Shown piece after piece: positions 12,295 through 24,800 of a stretch of DNA of 64,000 nt. The DNA is from Anaeramoeba flamelloides (Eukaryota > Metamonada > Anaeramoebidae): positions 1,488,001 through 1,552,000 of the forward strand of contig JANTQA010000057.1 of assembly GCA_027625915.1 (NCBI GenBank). Reading direction: 5' to 3'. Position numbers and translations under genes: made by a program. The notes below the pieces were generated by a model. It had not been told where the DNA came from, ran no database searches, and was given only the letters and a program-made list of their open reading frames with translations. The number at the start of each line of letters is the position of its first letter. Positions within the stretch are counted from its first letter, which is position 1.

Positions 12295-12325
<31 letters not shown>
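12295..12325. repeat. TA dinucleotide microsatellite
   Basis: About 15 uninterrupted TA units. Similar tracts are at 13865-13892, 21708-21733, 38309-38335 and 51848-51862. Confidence 0.95.
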
Positions 12326-12327
<2 letters not shown>

Positions 12328-12594
12328 TCAAAAAACTGATTTTAATACTAATATTTCTTTTTTATACTCTGAATATTTGAAAAAGAAGATTACCTTAACC
12401 CATTAAATTTTAAAAGATTTATTAAATATTGGTGAATAAAATAAAGGATCGGTTTTTTTACTATCTCCTGGGATTCAATATTTGATTTATTCTTATTGTA
12501 TTTTTAAAATAAGATTAAAGACACAAGGTTATTAGTTTATATAGACTCTCAGAAATTACTAAAAGTGAGATTTCTTCAAAAAAAAATTTTATTA

Positions 12595-12792
12595 CAGTCA
12601 GTTCCACTTTTAAGGCACAAACTTTCATCGAAATTTAAGTCACAAAAAAACTCTCAAATTAAGGCTCAAAATTCAAATTCTAGTAAAAAAAAAATTGTAA
12701 AAAAAAAAATTACAAAATTTGTGCCTTAATTTGAGATTTTTTTGTGCCTTAAATTTCGCTGAAAGTTTGTGCCTTAAAAGTGGAACTGACTG
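12595..12792. mobile_element. 198-bp palindromic MITE with CAGTCAGTTCCACTTTTAAG ends, copy 1
   Basis: The element is nearly palindromic over its whole length. It starts CAGTCAGTTCCACTTTTAAG and ends with the exact inverse, flanked on both sides by TA. CAGT termini and TA target duplication are typical of Tc1/mariner-type non-autonomous elements. Four more copies lie in the window. Confidence 0.9.
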
Positions 12793-13341
12793 TAGCAAAT
12801 TTTTCTATTTCTGTTTTTGATCCCAAAATACAAACAAAAAAGGATCAAATCTTTTGACTGAAAATTTCATTGGGAAAAATGAACCCCCTTTTAAAAAGCT
12901 AACCCATCTCTCTAAAGTTGATAATTTAAAACAATATAGGGCTTAATTGTATACTTATGTAAATAAGTACTCTATTAACTTTAGGGGATAACTTAGAGTT
13001 ACTATTTCTTAAAGGAAAAAAATAGGTCACCCAAATTAGACAAATATATTTTCACAAGGATAAATACTAAGAAATCAGACTTTTGGTCGGTTATTTTTTG
13101 GTTCATTTTCCATTTTTTACTTTTTGTTAAGAATATTTAAAGAAAAAATTTAGTTAACTAAAATCTAGAGAAACACTGCAAATTTTGTTGATCTTTAGAA
13201 ATATTCTTTGAAAAGAGTAGTTTTGAAAGTAAAGGCCTCGAATTTATAAAAACAAAAAATATACCATTGTGATCAAAAAAACGTGTTTCCTAAGCATATA
13301 GTCTTTTTTTAGAATGAAATCTATTTTTGTATTTTGTTATA

Positions 13342-13540
13342 CAGTCAGTTTCACTTTTAAGGCACAAACTTTTAAGGAAATTTAAGGCACAATAAAAATC
13401 TCAAATTAAGGAACAAAATTTGGAATTTTTTTTTTTACAATTTATTTTTACTAGAATTTCAAATTCCGTGTTTTAATTTGAGATTTTTATTGTGTCTTAA
13501 ATTTCGTTGAAAGTTTGTGCCTTAAAAGTGAAACTGACGG
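13342..13540. mobile_element. CAGTCAGTT palindromic MITE, copy 2
   Basis: About 199 bp, starting CAGTCAGTTTCACTTTTAAG and ending with its near-exact inverse (one mismatch, CTGACGG). TA flanks both ends. Confidence 0.88.
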
Positions 13541-13864
13541 TAATAAAATACAATACACTACCCAATAGTATAACCTATAGCCAAATTAATTTTGAAATAC
13601 ATACTTTTTTTGAATAAATTTATAATTCTTAATGAAATATTTTCACAATTTGTCATAATTTTAAAATTATTTCAAGATTTTTTTTTTTTGAATGATTAAA
13701 ATTTTATTAAAAATCTCGTTTTTTTTTTTGAGAAAAATTTACAAATTTGATCCTTTATTTTTAGAATTATTTTTTTAGTATAATAGAACTTTAAGAGTTC
13801 AATACCATGTTTACTTGTTGTTTAATTTTGATTTATAAGATCATTAATATACAGACCTTCTCAA

Positions 13865-13895
<31 letters not shown>

Positions 13896-14347
13896 TTTAT
13901 TGGGAAACACAGATTAAAATTTTACACGTATTATTTTGACAATGAAAAAAAAAATACTATTAGTTACTTTAAATTTAATATAATAACAAATAAATCTCTA
14001 AAACAGAGAAATTTCATTAAAAGTTATTGTCTTTAGGTTAAAACATATTAACTATTCATAATTTATAATGCTTGGAAAAACCCTATTTTTCTATCGTACT
14101 ACAAGTTGAATATAATAACTAATAATGACCCTTCATTGGTTAAAGCATTCAAGAATTTAAGAAAAACAAAAAATTATATTTTTAGATAAATTTAAAGTTG
14201 AAAAATCAATATCTAAACTCCCAAGTTGAAAAATCTATTGTTAAATTTTTCGCTTTATGTAGTGTATTTTTTGAGCTAAAAAATCTATTTTTAAAAAAAA
14301 AAAAATCAATAATGTATAAACTATTTTGAAAAAAAAATTTACACATA

Positions 14348-14515
14348 CAGCCAGTTCCACTTTTAAGGCACAAACTTTAAACGGAATTTAAGGCATAATA
14401 TAAATCTCAAATTAAGGCACAAAATTCTGAAATTTTTTTTTTATCAGATAAATTTACTAAATTACAAATCCTGTGCCTTGATTTGAGAGTTTGTTTGTGA
14501 CTTAAATTTCTTTCA
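14348..14515. mobile_element. CAGTCAGTT palindromic MITE, copy 3 (one end lost)
   Basis: The left end reads CAGCCAGTTCCACTTTTAAG. The right half is recognisable (CTGTGCCTTGATTTGAGAG) but ends in unrelated T-rich sequence, so the distal arm is truncated. Confidence 0.7.
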
Positions 14516-16423
14516 ATTTTATAAGTCTCACATATTTTAGTGTTCTGTTATCTCACTATTAGTATGTAAATAAACCACTTTTCAGTCAAAGGGGCCCAAA
14601 TTGTAATGGGTCAATTATATATGTTTATATTTTTCAAATGGATATTAGAAGAAAAAATTTATTTTGGAAATTTTCAAAATTGAAATCATTTTTTCACATT
14701 TTTGCACTTTTTTTTTCAATTTTTTTTTCACAGATAATTCATTTGCAATTTTTTTTTATTGAAATACAAAGAGTCACTTTGAAAACATGTGTTATTTTAT
14801 GGTTATTAAAACTATGGAAATGAATGTTAGGAAATTATATTGATTTCTATTGGAATTTTATTCAATCTTTGATCCTGATATTTGTACGATGAATGTGAAA
14901 AATTTTCAGTTCATTTTCATCTCCTTTTTTAAAATAGAGGCCATTAATCCCAACCTATTTTGTTTATAGACTTGATTTCTAAAATAAAAATCTGGAAAAT
15001 GAAGTGAAAATTGTTTCCCATTTATTATTCAAATACTAGTAGGATATCAAAACAAACACTCCCATTTTTCTTGATTAGTCATAAAAAAATTTGAGTTTTT
15101 CAATTGTTAAGAAAATATATTGAAAGATTACTTTTATTCCAGATTGATATCAACAATTTTTTGATGTCTATTATTCGAATTATTTCTTTTTTATTCTTCA
15201 AAGGGAAATTATATAAAATTATTGATAATTGAAAAAAATGTTCGGCACCTTTGACAGAAACAAAGTTTACATATGCTTTACCCCTTAGAATTCTTTTTTA
15301 TAAGATAAATATAATACTTTTAATATAAAAAATGAAAAAAATCAAAAATTAAGTTCTACCCTTAGGGTTCTAGTCATTACGGTACAAAATAATCAGATCA
15401 TAATTAAAAAAATAAAAAATTAGCAATTGTATGTTTGTCTATTACAAATCAAAAACCTATCAATATGTGCTAATATATACTAAATCTCAAAAAATCCAAA
15501 ATGAAAAATAAAGATATTCTGAGAAAAGCTTACAAAGTATCAATCTTAATTTTCTATTTGAATTGTTAGAATATGTAATTTTGAATATAGAGGTATAGTT
15601 TAGAAGAACATACCTATAGTGTGTTTTGAGATCTATTAGATTTTTTTTTTTTTTTTTTTTTGGATTTTATATTTTTTTAAAATGAATAAATTTTTTCTCA
15701 AGAAAATTACAAAATCATTCTTCTGACAAATTCAGATGATAATAAAATAATAACCAAAAAGATTAAATCTAATGAAATTTTTTATATACATAACCATGGC
15801 AATTTGTAATATTTGAAAGCAATTGAAACGTTTGGAAATATGGAAAAATAAATGTGTAATTTTTTTTTTATTGGAATTAATTTAGTTTTTTTAAAAATGA
15901 GGAACTTTTAATTTTTTTTTGAATTATATACTTTTGGGATAATAGGAGTTTTTTTTTTCAAATTTTGTTTTTTTGTGATTGGGGTTGTGTTCTAAACATT
16001 TTTTTGTAAATTTAAATTTTTTTGTAAATAATATCCAATACAATGATTTTTTTTTATAGTTATTTGAATTTTGTCTATCAAAATAAGTATAATTTCATAA
16101 AACCTCTTTTGGTGTAAATTCAACTCATTGGGTAGGGAGGAAATCAAAACCTAGTTACTGGGGACTTAAAGGTTTCGAAATAGTTCATCTGAATCCCATT
16201 TTTCATAATTTGAAATTTCATATCATTTTAATACAAAAAAAACTTTTGATCTTTATTATCTTGTTGTCTCAAAAAAATTCTACACAAATTCCCTAGATAT
16301 TTTATATTTTTTGTCTAATACAAAATTGTTTCAATTTTTGTGGTGCCTTAAGAAAAAGAAAGTTTCCAAAAAAGGTTTCATTTTTTTTTCAAAATCGTCG
16401 ATTAACTATTATTCTTTCTAATA

Positions 16424-17018
16424 ATGAGTCAAATAATTAAAAAACCACAACAAACCGAACAAGAAAAAGTTAAACACATTAGAATTACTTTAAGTGGAAC
16501 CAATGTTCTCCCTGTTGAAAAAGTATCAAAAAACTTTATCGATGCCGCTAAAGAACACGACTTAAAAGTCAAAGGACCAATCCGATTACCAACAAAAAGA
16601 TTATGTATCACAACAAGAAAATCACCATGTGGAGAAGGTAAATTCCATTTCTTTAATCTTTGATGCTTTTATAAAAAATAATAACCATCCTTTGTTTTTT
16701 TTTTCTTTTCTTTTCTTTCTTCTTTTATTAATTTTTTTGTTTAAATTATCAAATAAAAAAAAGGTACCAAAACTTGGGATCGATTTGAAATGAGAATTTA
16801 TAAAAGAATAATTGATCTTTATTGCCAATCAACAGTTGTAAAAAGAATTGTAAGTTGATCGTATTTTTTGTTCATTTTTTTTTTTTATTCAAATCTTTTG
16901 CTTTTACTTATTTCTTTTTAATTTTTTATTTTATTTTTTTTTTTCTTTTTATTTCTAATTTAAAAAGGCACGATTAAGTGTTGAAACAGGTGTTGATGTT
17001 GAAGTAACAATCCTATAA
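16424..17018 (+). CDS. RPS20: 40S ribosomal protein S20 (uS10), three exons
   Basis: Exons are 16424-16637, 16764-16849 and 16968-17018, joined across introns of 126 and 118 nt with GTAAAT/GTAAGT donors and AAAAAG acceptors. The product is 116 residues, close to the 119 of human RPS20. It keeps the family blocks [43 protein letters not shown] and the acidic-hydrophobic end VDVEVTIL. uS10 sits in the head of the small ribosomal subunit and binds 18S rRNA. The ATG follows an A/T-rich leader and is the only one in frame. This is the clearest splice model in the window and shows the host's intron style: about 120 nt, T-rich, with a CTAAT-like branch sequence before the last acceptor. Confidence 0.97.
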
Positions 17019-18277
17019 ATTTCATTAATTAGAAATACAATAACAATTCTAAATCCAAAACTAAAATTCTAAAAAGATTTAATACAACCTAATGTCTTTT
17101 AATCCACAAAAATAAATTTCCTTGATTATAATAAAGCAGACTTTCTTTTTGAAAGTGATCTTTGCTTTTAAGTACTTTCTTTTTTCTTTTTTTAGGTTTT
17201 TTTTTTTTTTTCTTGACATTTGGTGCGAAACAAAAAATTATTTTTGAAAAAGATTTCCTAAATTTAACAACACCAAAAGGAAATACATCAAAAACAAAGA
17301 ATAAGTCTTACAAATTGGAAGAACAATTTCACTTTTTTAGAGTTCTTTTTTGAGTTAACAATTGCATCGAAATAGAAAATTAGTTTAAAAAAATTATCTG
17401 AAGAGAAAATGCTTTACTCCAAAAATACATTTGTTTTGTGGAGAAATACTTTTAATGTTTGGTTTTGGCTCTGGGTTAATTGAAACCAATTCTTAATAAA
17501 AAAAAAATGTTTTTATCTTTGAAAACACAAAATGATCGACTATTTTCAATGATGAAAAATAAGTTTTTATGGCATTTGTTGTTTGGTACCAAGTATTAAA
17601 CCATTAGTAATAATAAACAAGATAATACTTTGTTATTATGAGTCTTTTTTTATCTTTCGAATTATTCTCGTTTATTCAATAATTTGGCTGTGTTGGTAGT
17701 AGGTTTATATTGGAAGAGCACCAGATAATTTTAATTTTTCAATTTTATTCGACAAGTCTTGATAAAAATCTAAATCTAAAAAGTATTTCTTAGACAAATA
17801 AATAAAGGTATTTTCCAATGCTTGTCAAAATAGTCAACATTCTACATACTTCGTTGCTACAAAATAACCTTTTATTTCAGAGAGAGTTGCGATTGAAAAT
17901 TATCATAGAAATCACACAGCGAGGCCAATGTGTGGGATTAGATGTTATTTTGTAAAAGTCTAGTTTGGGATTATTGTATACTACCTGACTATGTGGGGAA
18001 ACCATGATTAATAAGGAAGGTTATTTCTCGAGATTTAAAATACTGACAAGGAAATTCAAAATAAAGTCCTAGAAAATCATGATCAGTGTATTGGAAATAT
18101 AATCCTTATTTCTTTTGATGATTTTGTGGATAATTTTCATCCTTTTTTTTTTTTGACAATTATTTGAACAATTTTTGAATACAGACTGCGAATTAGATGA
18201 GGGTCTCTTTTAAACAAAAAAATATATAAAAGTAAAAAAAGAACCTATTAAAAAAAAATAAAAATAAAAAATTGATA

Positions 18278-18460
18278 TTAAGGGACCAATCTCGATTAAA
18301 TTTTTTTACCTAAATTTAATAGAGATTGAGAAATTTTTTTGTCAATTACTTAGATTTGAAAAAACCTGTTTATTTTCATATATTAAACATATTTCTAGAT
18401 AAGTGGTCCTTATTTAGAAATTGGCCATAAAAGAAAAATAATAGAGATTAGTCCCACTAA
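18278..18460. mobile_element. TTAA MITE, diverged copy
   Basis: It is collinear with 6567-6746 (shared blocks include AAATTTAATAGAGATTGAGA and TTATTTAGAAATTGGCC). The left end is TTAAGGGACCAATCTC; the right end GAGATTAGTCCC is followed by a degenerate ACTAA instead of TTAA. Confidence 0.8.
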
Positions 18461-18684
18461 CTTTATGTTTTTTTTTGTTGGACTTCTTCTTAATTCTTCT
18501 AGGCCCGTCTCAAATAGGCACAACTCTTTCTATTTCTTCTGTTAAGCAAATAATTCTTGTTATCTTTTTCGTTTTACAAAAGATCTATTTCCTTTATAAC
18601 TCACTTTTTTATAAATTTTGAAATTAGGTTACTTGTTAATATTTTATGAGAAGAAATTCGAAAAATAAAGATCAAAATTTATAT

Positions 18685-19232
18685 AAAAATGAACTCCATT
18701 TGTCTCAAAGTGTCACTGCCAAAAATGAAAAATTCACCTTTTTTATTTATTTGTTTATTGTAAGAAAGGAGTAATCAAAGAAATTTTATCAAATAAAAAA
18801 AAAAGATTAGAAGAAAAATAATATATCATTTACACTACCAAAATAAAGATTATCCAGGTACTGAAACAGGAGGAAAATTCGACTTTTTTTTTTAATAAGA
18901 ATCAACAATATAAGATCGTTTACTAATAAGAAAAATAGTAGTCTTCGGGTTGGAGTTGGTATTCATCATGGAGATATCTTAACAAACTAATAATTTTCAT
19001 AAAAAAAATGCTACAAAATTTTTTTTAGTTACAATCATTAAAAAGTCTCATGAAAATTTCTCAAGTTCTTTGGAAAATTAAAATTATTTATAAGAAGATT
19101 CTTTACTAATAATTAAATTCATTTAAAAAAAAACCTAAAGTAGTCTCAGTTTTCTTAGGATTTATTCGTTTTTTTGAAGATCTTTTTTTTTTCCACATTT
19201 TCTTTATCAAAAAAAAACAAAAAATATGCTTT

Positions 19233-19285
<53 letters not shown>

Positions 19286-19440
19286 AAAAACAAAACTAAA
19301 AAAGAAAAATTTGAAAAAGCCAAAACTAAAATTTACAAAATTAGTAAAAATGATTCTCCAAAAATTAGAAAATATTTTTCTGTCAAGAATACTGGAATAA
19401 ACCCCCAAAACAACTCCCATTAACATTATAAAGTGAGTCA
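18685..19440 (+). mobile_element. Family H-related element with long A tract
   Basis: The left end ACTCCATTTGTCTCAAAGTG and internal blocks (GGAAAATTAAAATTATTTAT, then an A run at 19238-19284) match 39353-39766. The last 150 bp instead match the inverted copy at 59660-59830, so it represents a subfamily with a different right end. Confidence 0.55.
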
Positions 19441-19734
19441 AATTTTTTGAAAAATAGTTTATATTTGTAAGAAATGTCTTAAATAAGAAAATTATCGAAA
19501 TGATTGAAAAAAATCTATCAAATAAGAAAGGAAAACCCCATCAGTAAAATAGATTAGTTCAAACGATAAAATAGAATATCTTTAATACATCTTTTGCTAA
19601 CAATAAGAAATTTTTTAAATCTCCGAGATTTTTTTTAATATGAGATTCCTCAATTAAGATTGATTATCAAAATACAGGATAGTATCATTTTATTTATGCA
19701 ACTCCATCCAGTCATCCACCTCCTCTATTATTTT

Positions 19735-20420
19735 TCATTTTTCCTACTAAACCCCAATTCAAAATTTTTAACACAATAAAATTCAATTTGTGAAGAAAAA
19801 AACTTATTTAATCAATTCAAGAAGATTTACCAAATTAGAACCATTCACTAATTGAAATGTTAACACTTCTTCATAAATTACAATACTCAAAAAACAATAA
19901 ATAAATAATTATCAATACAAATAAATGAAGGGTGTGTTAAAAATTTTGGAGAGAGCAAAACAAAAAAATTGATTAGTAAATATGTTGAAATTCTATTAGG
20001 ATTATTGATCGATCAAATGGTTAGATACTACCAACTAATTTTATTTGAGTTCTTCTATTTTGAACAACTTTTGACTTTAACCATAATATCAATTGTTCAA
20101 AAAAATTTTGATCCAACGAAACAAATTACGTAATTCAAACAATGAAATCAAAACAAAAACTAAAAGATGAAAAAATGATTTTCATATTTTACAAAAATCA
20201 AAATTATCTCCAATTTCACTAAAATTATATTATTGTGATTGTTTGGAACGTTTTAGCTGTGTGGAAAATTTTGAATTTTAGTTTATTTATACCCATAATT
20301 TCCAAAAAAGATGGGCAAATTTATTTTCAAATATCTATAATAAAAAAACTTTAATAAATTTGAGATTTTTTTTAAAAAAAATGAAGATAAAATATACTCG
20401 AAATAGGAAATGTATCAATT
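19735..20420 (+). repeat. Dispersed repeat of about 690 bp (inverted partner at 38330-39000)
   Basis: The reverse complement of 38330-39000 matches this block along its length, e.g. AATTGAAATGTTAACACTT, TTCTTCTATTTTGAACAACT and AAAATGATTTTCATATTT. No open frame or terminal inverted repeat is evident. It may be the interior of a larger element or an old segmental duplication. Confidence 0.6.
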
Positions 20421-21810
20421 GGGTATATTGTAACCTATTTCTAGATGCTGCTTCTATGTTTTTAGTATTATTATTATTATTATTGGGGTTGAGTAACACC
20501 AAATATTTTACTTCATTCTTGAAAAATTAAACTGATTAAAGTAGAATACACATTACTACTCACAGATTGTGAAATTTTTATTAATTATTGATATTATTTC
20601 TACCAGTATTGTGGCTACTATGAATTCTAAGGGTGTATCTCCAAGTACCTAGATTTTTTAGTGGGTTTCTGGGTTTTTTTTCTCTAAAATAAATAGCTTT
20701 TAACAAAAAAAAAAATAAAACTCTAGAAAAAATTAAACTTGGTTATTTTATTTCTTAAATTTAATCTATAATTTTCCAAAAATTTCTTCTATTAAAAAAA
20801 ATTAAAGTGTTTTTCTAAAATTCAAAGGAAAAAGCCATATTCAATTATTTTCCCCAGATATTCCTAATATTTGAGAGCCAATCTTCCCTGGACATTTTTC
20901 TTTTGATCTTTTCAACAATATTTTATTATTTAGATTAATATATTAATTATATTTCTTATTCAAATTTTTTCTATTTTGATAAAATTTTTGGGATTCATTA
21001 TTCCATTAACTTAATACAGAGATTTTATTAATACTTGTAAATTGGGTAGTAATTTTTTTGAATTATCAACCCTAATAAATAATAAAAATAATTTTTTTTT
21101 TTTTTTCTTTTTAAGACAAACCATTTGAACTCTTTAATATAGAAAAATACTAATACTGATTCTATCAATAGATATTATTTGTATTTCAAAATTTAATATT
21201 CAAAATGTCCAATTATTCAAAAAAAAAAAAAACAAAAAAAAAGCATTGTGGATTTTTTATCTGCCAAACAAGTTAAGATTAAATACAATAAAAAGTGGAC
21301 AATATTTTAAGGAAAAAAATGATTTTTTAAACAATAAAATACATTTATAAGTTTTTCATTCTCCGAAAATGGTTATCAAGATTAAAGTTGTTTTAAATTT
21401 GTTAATTATCAAAAAGAAAAAATAACTATATGAATTCACGCCGAAAAAGATCACTTAAAAATTGAGAACCGGAACTTTTTATTATTTTTTATTAAGTATG
21501 TACTTTAGCAACAAATTGAATTCTTATTTAGAATCAATTTATTACTAATAAGAATTCTTTATTTTGTAATTGTTATATTAAAATTTAGTTTAAAAAAAGA
21601 TATTTTAAAATAAATTTGTCATGAATTTTAGGAAATTGCTTGAATACATTTATCACGTCATTTTTCATAAAAAAATCATACCAGAGTTGATATATAATCA
21701 TGACCACAATATATATATATATATATATATATAACGTCAACTTTATTCTATAGTATAGTTAAGTAATTTATCAGAAAATTAATTTATGTTTATAATTTGA
21801 TTTTCTTTCT

Positions 21811-24800
21811 TTATTTCTTCTTCTTTCCCCCCTTCCCCTTACCTGTACCTCTATTTGTGCCTCTGCCTCTGCCTCTACCTCTGCCTCTTCCCCTTCCTCT
21901 GCCTCTGTCTCTGCCTCTACCTCTGCCTCTTTTTTTTGTTTTATTTTTATTTTTGTTTTTTTCCTTTTCTTTTTCAATTTCTTTTATTTTAATTTTTTCT
22001 TCCAGTCTTTGTTTTTCTTCTTTCTTTCTTTCTTTTTCTTTTTCTTTTTTGAATTTGATTACTTCCAGAGGAATTTCACCAAGATTAATATTTAAATAAG
22101 GCTCGTAATTGCCAGAAACTATTTTGGTTTGATCGTTCATAATCATAATAGTTTTTTTAAAGCTTACGATTGGCTGTTTTTTATTAGCATGCCTTGGTAT
22201 CTGTGGTATTAAGACACCAGACTTCACACATTCTTTTAATCCAAACCAAGCTTTGTCAATATCATTAATTTGCTTTTGATGAAAGGAAAAATTATAACCT
22301 TTTCTTTTAATAAGGGAGAAAACTTGCCTTCCAGATTTTGTTCCCAATTGATGTGATTTATTTCTATTTCTTGTATAAATCGTAGGCCGGATATCAGATT
22401 CGTATAATTTCCCATTGTTTAGAGTAACTGCCACATGAATCGTATATACTTCATTTGCCTGGAATTTGATTGTTTTAATTTTTGATTCTTTATCTTTATG
22501 CATGGCTATTTTCCTTTCACCCTCGATTTTATTTTGTTCAATTGAATATGAATAAGTGCCATTAACTATTTTTATATCCCCGTTTTTAATGATCTTCCGA
22601 ATGGTTTTTGAAATACAATCACTTGACACTTTTGGTTTTATTTGTGAAATACACTCATTCATTATTTTTTTTCCTGTAGATAATAATTTCGCTATATCAC
22701 CATAAACAGGAGTTGTTTGGCTATTTTCAACAACAATGGATTCATTGGCAATTATTGAAAAGCCTGAAATGAGTATACCAAATTCACTATTATAATATAT
22801 AAATTAAATAAATAAATAAATTGATAATTATGAATAAAAAAATATGTCTGGGTAAATTATAAATATTGATTATTGTTTTTAATCCAAAACAAATACTTTT
22901 TATTTTATAATTTAAAAGGCATTATTAAAATAATTATGGTATTTTAATATTATATTTATTATTCAAAGGAATTATTCAAATTATAATATGATAAATCGAT
23001 TTCAAGACTTTTCCTTTGTTTTTACTTTATTTTTGAATCATTTATAAGTTTTAGTTTTATTTTATTATTATTATTTTGTCTTTTATTTGGTTTACTTTCT
23101 ATTTTTACCACTTAAAAACTAGATGAAGATTAAGGAAAGCAGATATTTGTTCATAAATTTTGGATATAGATTTAAAGGGTGTATTTTAATTAAAATATAT
23201 TTATTGAATTGTATTTATTAAATATAATTTTTAAAAAAAAGGGAAAAAAATTGTTGAAGAGTTTTGATTCTGATTATTTTATCATTTGATATTCTAATTA
23301 AAAAAAAAAAACTTAGGCCCAGATGGCACTCGAAGGTGCATACCTAATTTCTAAATTTTTGTTTAGAAATTTCATAAAGAATCATAATTCCTTTATTGTT
23401 CACTAATGAAAAGATAAACAATCGTCTTTATTTTGAATAATGTTGGTGATATTATACTAATTTTTTAGTTATTGTAAAAATTACAAATTTATTCAAGAAA
23501 ACTGATAAAATTAAAACATTGATTTTGATACATGTGTAATAACACTTATTGATAAGACTTTAAACTTGTTAAAATATTTATTCTATGATGATACTACTTG
23601 ATTTTAATAACTTTGGATTCACATAACAATCACAAGTCTATTAATACAAAATCCCAAATTTCTTTCTGTTTTTTTTTTTTTCTTCTGATAAAAATGTGTA
23701 GTTACAGCTGTTCCAAGGCTACCGTGAATTTTTATATGAATCAAATTTTGATGCTGATATAGATTTTTAAAAAGTTGGATATGAGGATAAGAAAGCTCAT
23801 ATTGAAAAAAAATTTTCACAAATGAACTTATTTCAAAAATTTTCTTGTAATAAGATCGAAAATATTTTCGGTATTTCAAGAGAAACTTTTAAGTGGCATC
23901 TCAACAGATTTTCCAGGTTTGAAGCAATTTAGGGATCTGAAAATTAATTTTTCTTGTATCAGTAAAAATTCTTGAATATCAGCTCATTTAGGAAAATTTT
24001 TTTTCAATATGAGCTTTCTTATCCTCATATCCAACTTTTGAAAAATCTATATCAGCATCAAAATTTGATTCATATAAAAATTCAAGATAGCCTTGGAAAG
24101 ACTGTACATACCAAATTTAAGAAATCATTTGAAACAATTTATTATCATTTGTACCTTGAATGAAATTGTCCTATGATATAATCTTTTTCGTCAAGACTTT
24201 TGAAAATAAGTGCATCTTGTTTTTAAATTAGTAATAATTACTGAAAACGAAAAGTAAAATCAATATAAAGAAGAAACAAATAAACTTCAAATAATCATTC
24301 ACTATATTTTTATCAGTTGATTTAATAAATAAAATTTATCACACCTTTGTTATCAAAATCTAATGAGTTTTTTTTGAAGATCTGAAAAATAGTCAATTTT
24401 TTCAACAAATTTTTAATAATAGCCCTAATAAAAAAATTTTTTTCTAACCTCTAGATAACATTTCTAAAACAAAATTTCATTTTGCATGATGATTTTTTCA
24501 ATATACTTTTAGAAAATATTATTAAGCGGACTTATAACATGTTACAAATTTTATAGCTCTTTTTTAACAAACATTTATGTTCTAAAAGTTTTTATTATAA
24601 AATTTTATGATATTTGAAACGTTTATAATACCTTTACAACACTTTTATAACTTTTTATAAAAAACTATTTTTATTAGGGTAGATCAAACAAAGAAATCCA
24701 TTTAATAAAAGGAAGTATTATAGAAAACTATTATTGTAGTTTGATCAACCATTTTGCCTTTGGCCATTTATTTTTATATTTTACTAATTGCTCTTGCTAC

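Larger units (their letters stand above)
9820..16423. other. 6.6-kb gene-free region dense in MITE-like repeats
   Basis: No protein gene or structural RNA is recognised. It holds three family E elements (9874-10085, 10083-10306, 11496-11712), the conserved family F ends (10565-10640 and 13722-13812), three CAGTCAGTT elements (12595-12792, 13342-13540, 14348-14515), two TA microsatellites and a long T run near 15642. A missing 5' exon of the GAPVD1-like gene could lie here but is not visible. Confidence 0.6.
17019..21810. other. 4.8-kb gene-free region between RPS20 and PA2G4 homologue
   Basis: No gene is recognised. It contains the TTAA MITE copy at 18278-18460, a family H-related element with a 47-nt A run (18685-19440), a roughly 690-bp dispersed repeat (19735-20420) and a TA microsatellite (21708-21733). 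Long poly-A and poly-T runs dominate the remainder. Confidence 0.6.

Noticed and set aside
9874-14515. Closely spaced similar repeats considered as a CRISPR-like array
   Set aside because: Units are palindromic elements of about 200 bp with irregular spacing in a eukaryotic genome; they are MITEs.
17162-17353. 63-codon frame downstream of RPS20
   Set aside because: Poly-Phe and Lys-rich text from T and A runs in the presumed 3' flank; no start context or homology.
17640-17990. Less AT-rich segment with GTTGGTAGTAGG that hinted at a tRNA or small RNA
   Set aside because: No cloverleaf arms or GTTCRA T-loop could be paired; not called.
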